From assembly GCA_021832495.1 (NCBI GenBank), contig JAKBKR010000091.1, positions 1 through 7,442 of the forward strand: a DNA stretch of 7,442 nt, written 5' to 3'. The notes below the pieces were generated by a model. The model ran no database searches. It was not told the origin of the DNA and saw only the letters and a program-made list of their open reading frames with translations. The position numbers and the translations under genes are program-made. The DNA comes from a bacterium. GTDB lineage: Archaea; Thermoplasmatota; Thermoplasmata; Lutacidiplasmatales; UBA184. Below, piece after piece: positions 6,597 through 7,442 of this stretch (position 1 is the first letter of the stretch; every line of letters starts with the position of its first letter).

Positions 6597-7003
6597 TTGC
6601 CGTACTGCCCTACGCTCGCCTCGCTGTTCGGGCGGAGGCGAGCGATCTCCGTCCCGCCCGCCGAGATTGCGAGCGAGGACCCGTTCCCTGGCCCAACGGG
6701 TCCGGACGCGGCGATCCCCGACGAGGCGGGGGCGGCGCTGGCGAGGGACCCCCCATCGGCCCGAGAAACCGATAGACCCGCGGCGGGGGGTCCCGAGCGA
6801 GGCCCCGTTCCCTGACCCAACGGGGCCGAAATCGGGCGCCCGCAGGTGGGGCAGGCCGAGAGAGCCCGATTCTCGCTCACTCGCCGGAGGACCGGGGCAG
6901 AGGTCTCGAGGGAGGACCGTCCCCGAGGGTTCGGCCCGAGTGGCAGGTCCGGTATGGCGTGTTCGGCGGTGGTCGGCGATGCTGCGTTCTGGTTCTCGTT
7001 CAT
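6569..7003 (-). CDS. Doubtful 144-aa ORF with a single CPTCG motif
   Basis: Read from ATG 7003. The protein is low-complexity, rich in Gly, Ser, Pro and Ala, with one zinc-ribbon-like half motif (ACPTCGRPI, about 50-58) but no second CxxC. In favour: it is open throughout, third codon positions are more GC-rich than first or second by hand count, and its TGA (6571-6569) lies four bases before the antitoxin ATG, overlapping that gene's Shine-Dalgarno as in an operon. Against: it contains two homologous stem-loops 124 bases apart, not a multiple of three, so the duplicated sequence is read in two different frames. Its 3' end also runs through the antitoxin promoter-like stretch, and no ribosome site is clear before it. 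It may be a degraded gene, a real but fast-evolving one, or a chance ORF over structured non-coding DNA. Confidence 0.33.
   Translation of the reverse strand: MNENQNAASPTTAEHAIPDLPLGPNPRGRSSLETSAPVLRRVSENRALSACPTCGRPISAPLGQGTGPRSGPPAAGLSVSRADGGSLASAAPASSGIAASGPVGPGNGSSLAISAGGTEIARLRPNSEASVGQYGNSYLYSALW
6613..6644. repeat. Stem-loop, 10-bp perfect arms
   Basis: CGCTCGCCTC (6613-6622) is the exact inverse of GAGGCGAGCG (6635-6644), with a 12-base loop. It is the rightmost-to-left last member of the stem-loop cluster, about 50-80 bases upstream of the antitoxin ATG on the minus strand. It may act as an operator for the ribbon-helix-helix antitoxin, an RNA hairpin, or neither. Confidence 0.5.
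6677..6703. repeat. Stem-loop A of a duplicated, covarying hairpin
   Basis: GGACCCGTT (6677-6685) pairs perfectly with AACGGGTCC (6695-6703) around the 9-base loop ccctggccc. It lies inside a 29-base segment (6670-6698) that matches 6794-6822 at 27 of 29 positions. One mismatch is in the loop. The other, A6679, is the partner of T6701, and both members of that pair change together in the second copy. Confidence 0.75.
6745..6794. repeat. Nested hairpin between the duplicated stem-loops
   Basis: GGGACCCCCC (6745-6754) is the exact inverse of GGGGGGTCCC (6785-6794). Inside, ATCGG (6755-6759) directly continues the left arm and pairs with CCGAT (6769-6773), leaving an 11-base bulge on the right side. 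The right arm ends where the second 29-base repeat begins. The long G/C homopolymer runs make it strongly structured on either strand. Confidence 0.55.
6801..6827. repeat. Stem-loop B of the duplicated, covarying hairpin
   Basis: GGCCCCGTT (6801-6809) pairs perfectly with AACGGGGCC (6819-6827) around ccctgaccc. Compared with stem-loop A, the third pair has changed from A:T to C:G on both sides, keeping a 9-bp stem; the only other difference over the stem and loop is one loop base. The shared upstream flank cgagcgagg is also present in both copies. Confidence 0.75.
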
Positions 7004-7035
7004 GGAGGACCTCGTTCAAAGGGGTCCTCCATGAA
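6999..7035. repeat. 13-bp perfect inverted repeat over the 144-aa ORF start
   Basis: TTCATGGAGGACC (6999-7011) is the exact inverse of GGTCCTCCATGAA (7023-7035), with an 11-base centre that can add a T:G and a C:G pair. On the minus strand the second arm contains the ATG at 7003, so a folded message would bury that start codon. It lies 15 bases past the stop of the 84-aa gene. It could be a 3' end hairpin for that gene, a translation switch for the next, or a protein-binding palindrome. Confidence 0.7.
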
Positions 7036-7050
7036 GGGGGATCGGACCCC
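7021..7050. repeat. Alternative hairpin sharing an arm with the 13-bp inverted repeat
   Basis: GGGGTCC (7021-7027) is the exact inverse of GGACCCC (7044-7050). The 7021-7027 arm is also needed by the 6999-7035 hairpin, so the two cannot form together. The 7044-7050 arm touches the TAG stop of the 84-aa gene. The arrangement is the form expected of an attenuator or switch, but no leader or ligand-binding RNA is recognised. Confidence 0.45.
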
Positions 7051-7304
7051 TACGAGACCTCGGGCGGTTCTTGCGCGTAGAGGCGCGTGATCCGACGATC
7101 CAGAGCCCAAGCCCAAGCAGCCAGGCCGACCGTGAAGGACACCAGGACCAAGATGAGAATGAGAAACTGGTCCTGCCCGCCCGGTGTGCACGGCCAAGAG
7201 GGCGGCGGGGGGTAGAAGGCATGGTTGGTGCAGCCAACGCTGAGGTACTGAAGAGAGAACGCGAAGTCGGTGAGGGCGGCGAGAACCGCGACGGCCGCAC
7301 TCAC
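7050..7304 (-). CDS. Small two-TM membrane protein
   Basis: An 84-aa protein starting at GTG 7304, the only start codon in the frame after an in-frame TAA at 7334-7332. It has two hydrophobic segments, about 2-22 and 46-68 (FLILILVLVSFTVGLAAWAW), separated by a loop rich in Pro and aromatic residues with two cysteines (25 and 39) that could form a disulfide outside the cell. A short charged tail follows (DRRITRLYAQEPPEVS), so both ends are predicted cytoplasmic. A TATA-like box is centred about 27 bases before the start, the spacing expected for a leaderless archaeal message. I do not recognise a family. Two other frames overlap it but lack this hydrophobic pattern. Confidence 0.7.
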   Translation of the reverse strand: MSAAVAVLAALTDFAFSLQYLSVGCTNHAFYPPPPSWPCTPGGQDQFLILILVLVSFTVGLAAWAWALDRRITRLYAQEPPEVS

Positions 7305-7318
7305 GTTACGGAGACGCC

Positions 7319-7339
7319 GAAGCGAGCTATATTAGATAG
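7319..7339 (-). repeat. Right copy of the 21-base inverted element
   Basis: Read on the minus strand it matches the plus-strand element at 5280-5300 at 20 of 21 positions; the single difference is an A for C within the AT core. The two copies are inverted relative to each other and bracket about 2.06 kb holding all the minus-strand genes. This copy doubles as the promoter-like sequence of the 84-aa gene. Confidence 0.75.
7327..7338 (-). promoter_or_regulatory. TATA-box promoter of the 84-aa membrane protein gene
   Basis: On the minus strand TATCTAATATAG stands out from GC-rich surroundings. TAATATA (7334-7328) is centred 27 bases before the GTG at 7304, matching archaeal TATA-to-start spacing if transcription begins at the start codon. 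No Shine-Dalgarno sequence lies between, which fits a leaderless message. Confidence 0.65.
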
Positions 7340-7442
7340 AGCGCGCGCGGCAGCACCTTCTGGTCGGGGAGAGCTTGCGCTGAGAGGCACGGCCTACCCG
7401 ATCGGTCTTCGAGGGAGAGAGTCTGCTCCCTCGGGCGGAACG
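7340..7442. other. Right-hand flank without a supported gene
   Basis: No ATG or GTG start is present on the plus strand here. Short open stretches reach the window edge on the minus strand, but their translations do not look protein-like. The one structure seen is an 8-bp inverted repeat, CGAGGGAG (7410-7417) with CTCCCTCG (7426-7433). No tRNA or other known RNA is recognised. Confidence 0.5.

Noticed and set aside
6582..7019. 145-aa minus-strand frame overlapping the 144-aa ORF
   Set aside because: Very Arg-rich with no motif; the neighbouring frame has better codon-position bias and a CPTCG motif.
7341..7442. Possible RNA gene or partial CDS downstream of the right 21-base element
   Set aside because: No tRNA, SRP or RNase P features could be recognised and no start codon gives a plausible protein; only a short inverted repeat is visible.

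Overview
The window is GC-rich and looks archaeal, most likely from a Thermoplasmatota (Thermoplasmata-type) genome. Three things point there. First, a very large secreted, single-anchor surface protein carries the 'YxVxFxxxGLPxxTxW' module familiar from Thermoplasmata and thermopsin-type surface proteins. Second, small membrane proteins are fused to zinc ribbons. Third, AT-rich TATA-like boxes lie about 27 bases upstream of a start codon with no room for a leader. The phylum call is inferred from protein style; no marker gene is present.

Layout: bases 1-573 (+) hold the 3' part of a zinc-ribbon / single-TM / extracellular-domain protein cut by the window edge. A 262-base gap follows. Bases 836-5119 (+) hold one giant cell-surface protein (about 1,427 aa): signal peptide, six kelch-like blades, two InlB-B-like modules, three Ig-like domains, a Thermoplasmata-type module, a C-terminal TM helix and a charged cytoplasmic tail. 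It ends convergently with a block of minus-strand genes.

The minus-strand block, read right to left, contains an 84-aa two-TM protein (7304-7050) with a well-placed TATA box, a doubtful 144-aa ORF with one CxxC (7003-6569), a ribbon-helix-helix antitoxin (6564-6349), an overlapping RelE/ParE-family toxin (6352-6035), and a four-TM protein with a C-terminal zinc ribbon (5857-5342). The toxin and antitoxin form a coupled pair. Nothing visible ties the other genes to it functionally.

The most unusual signals are in the DNA of this block. A 21-base element occurs near 5280 and 7319 as near-perfect inverted copies (20/21) bracketing the roughly 2.06-kb block. Between 6610 and 7050 there is a dense cluster of stem-loops, including two homologous 9-bp hairpins (6677-6703, 6801-6827) that differ by a compensatory base-pair change. 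A 13-bp perfect inverted repeat (6999-7035) overlaps the start of the 144-aa ORF and competes with a second hairpin. These suggest a structured RNA or palindromic DNA element. No RNA family was recognised, and no tRNA, rRNA, CRISPR array or transposase was seen.
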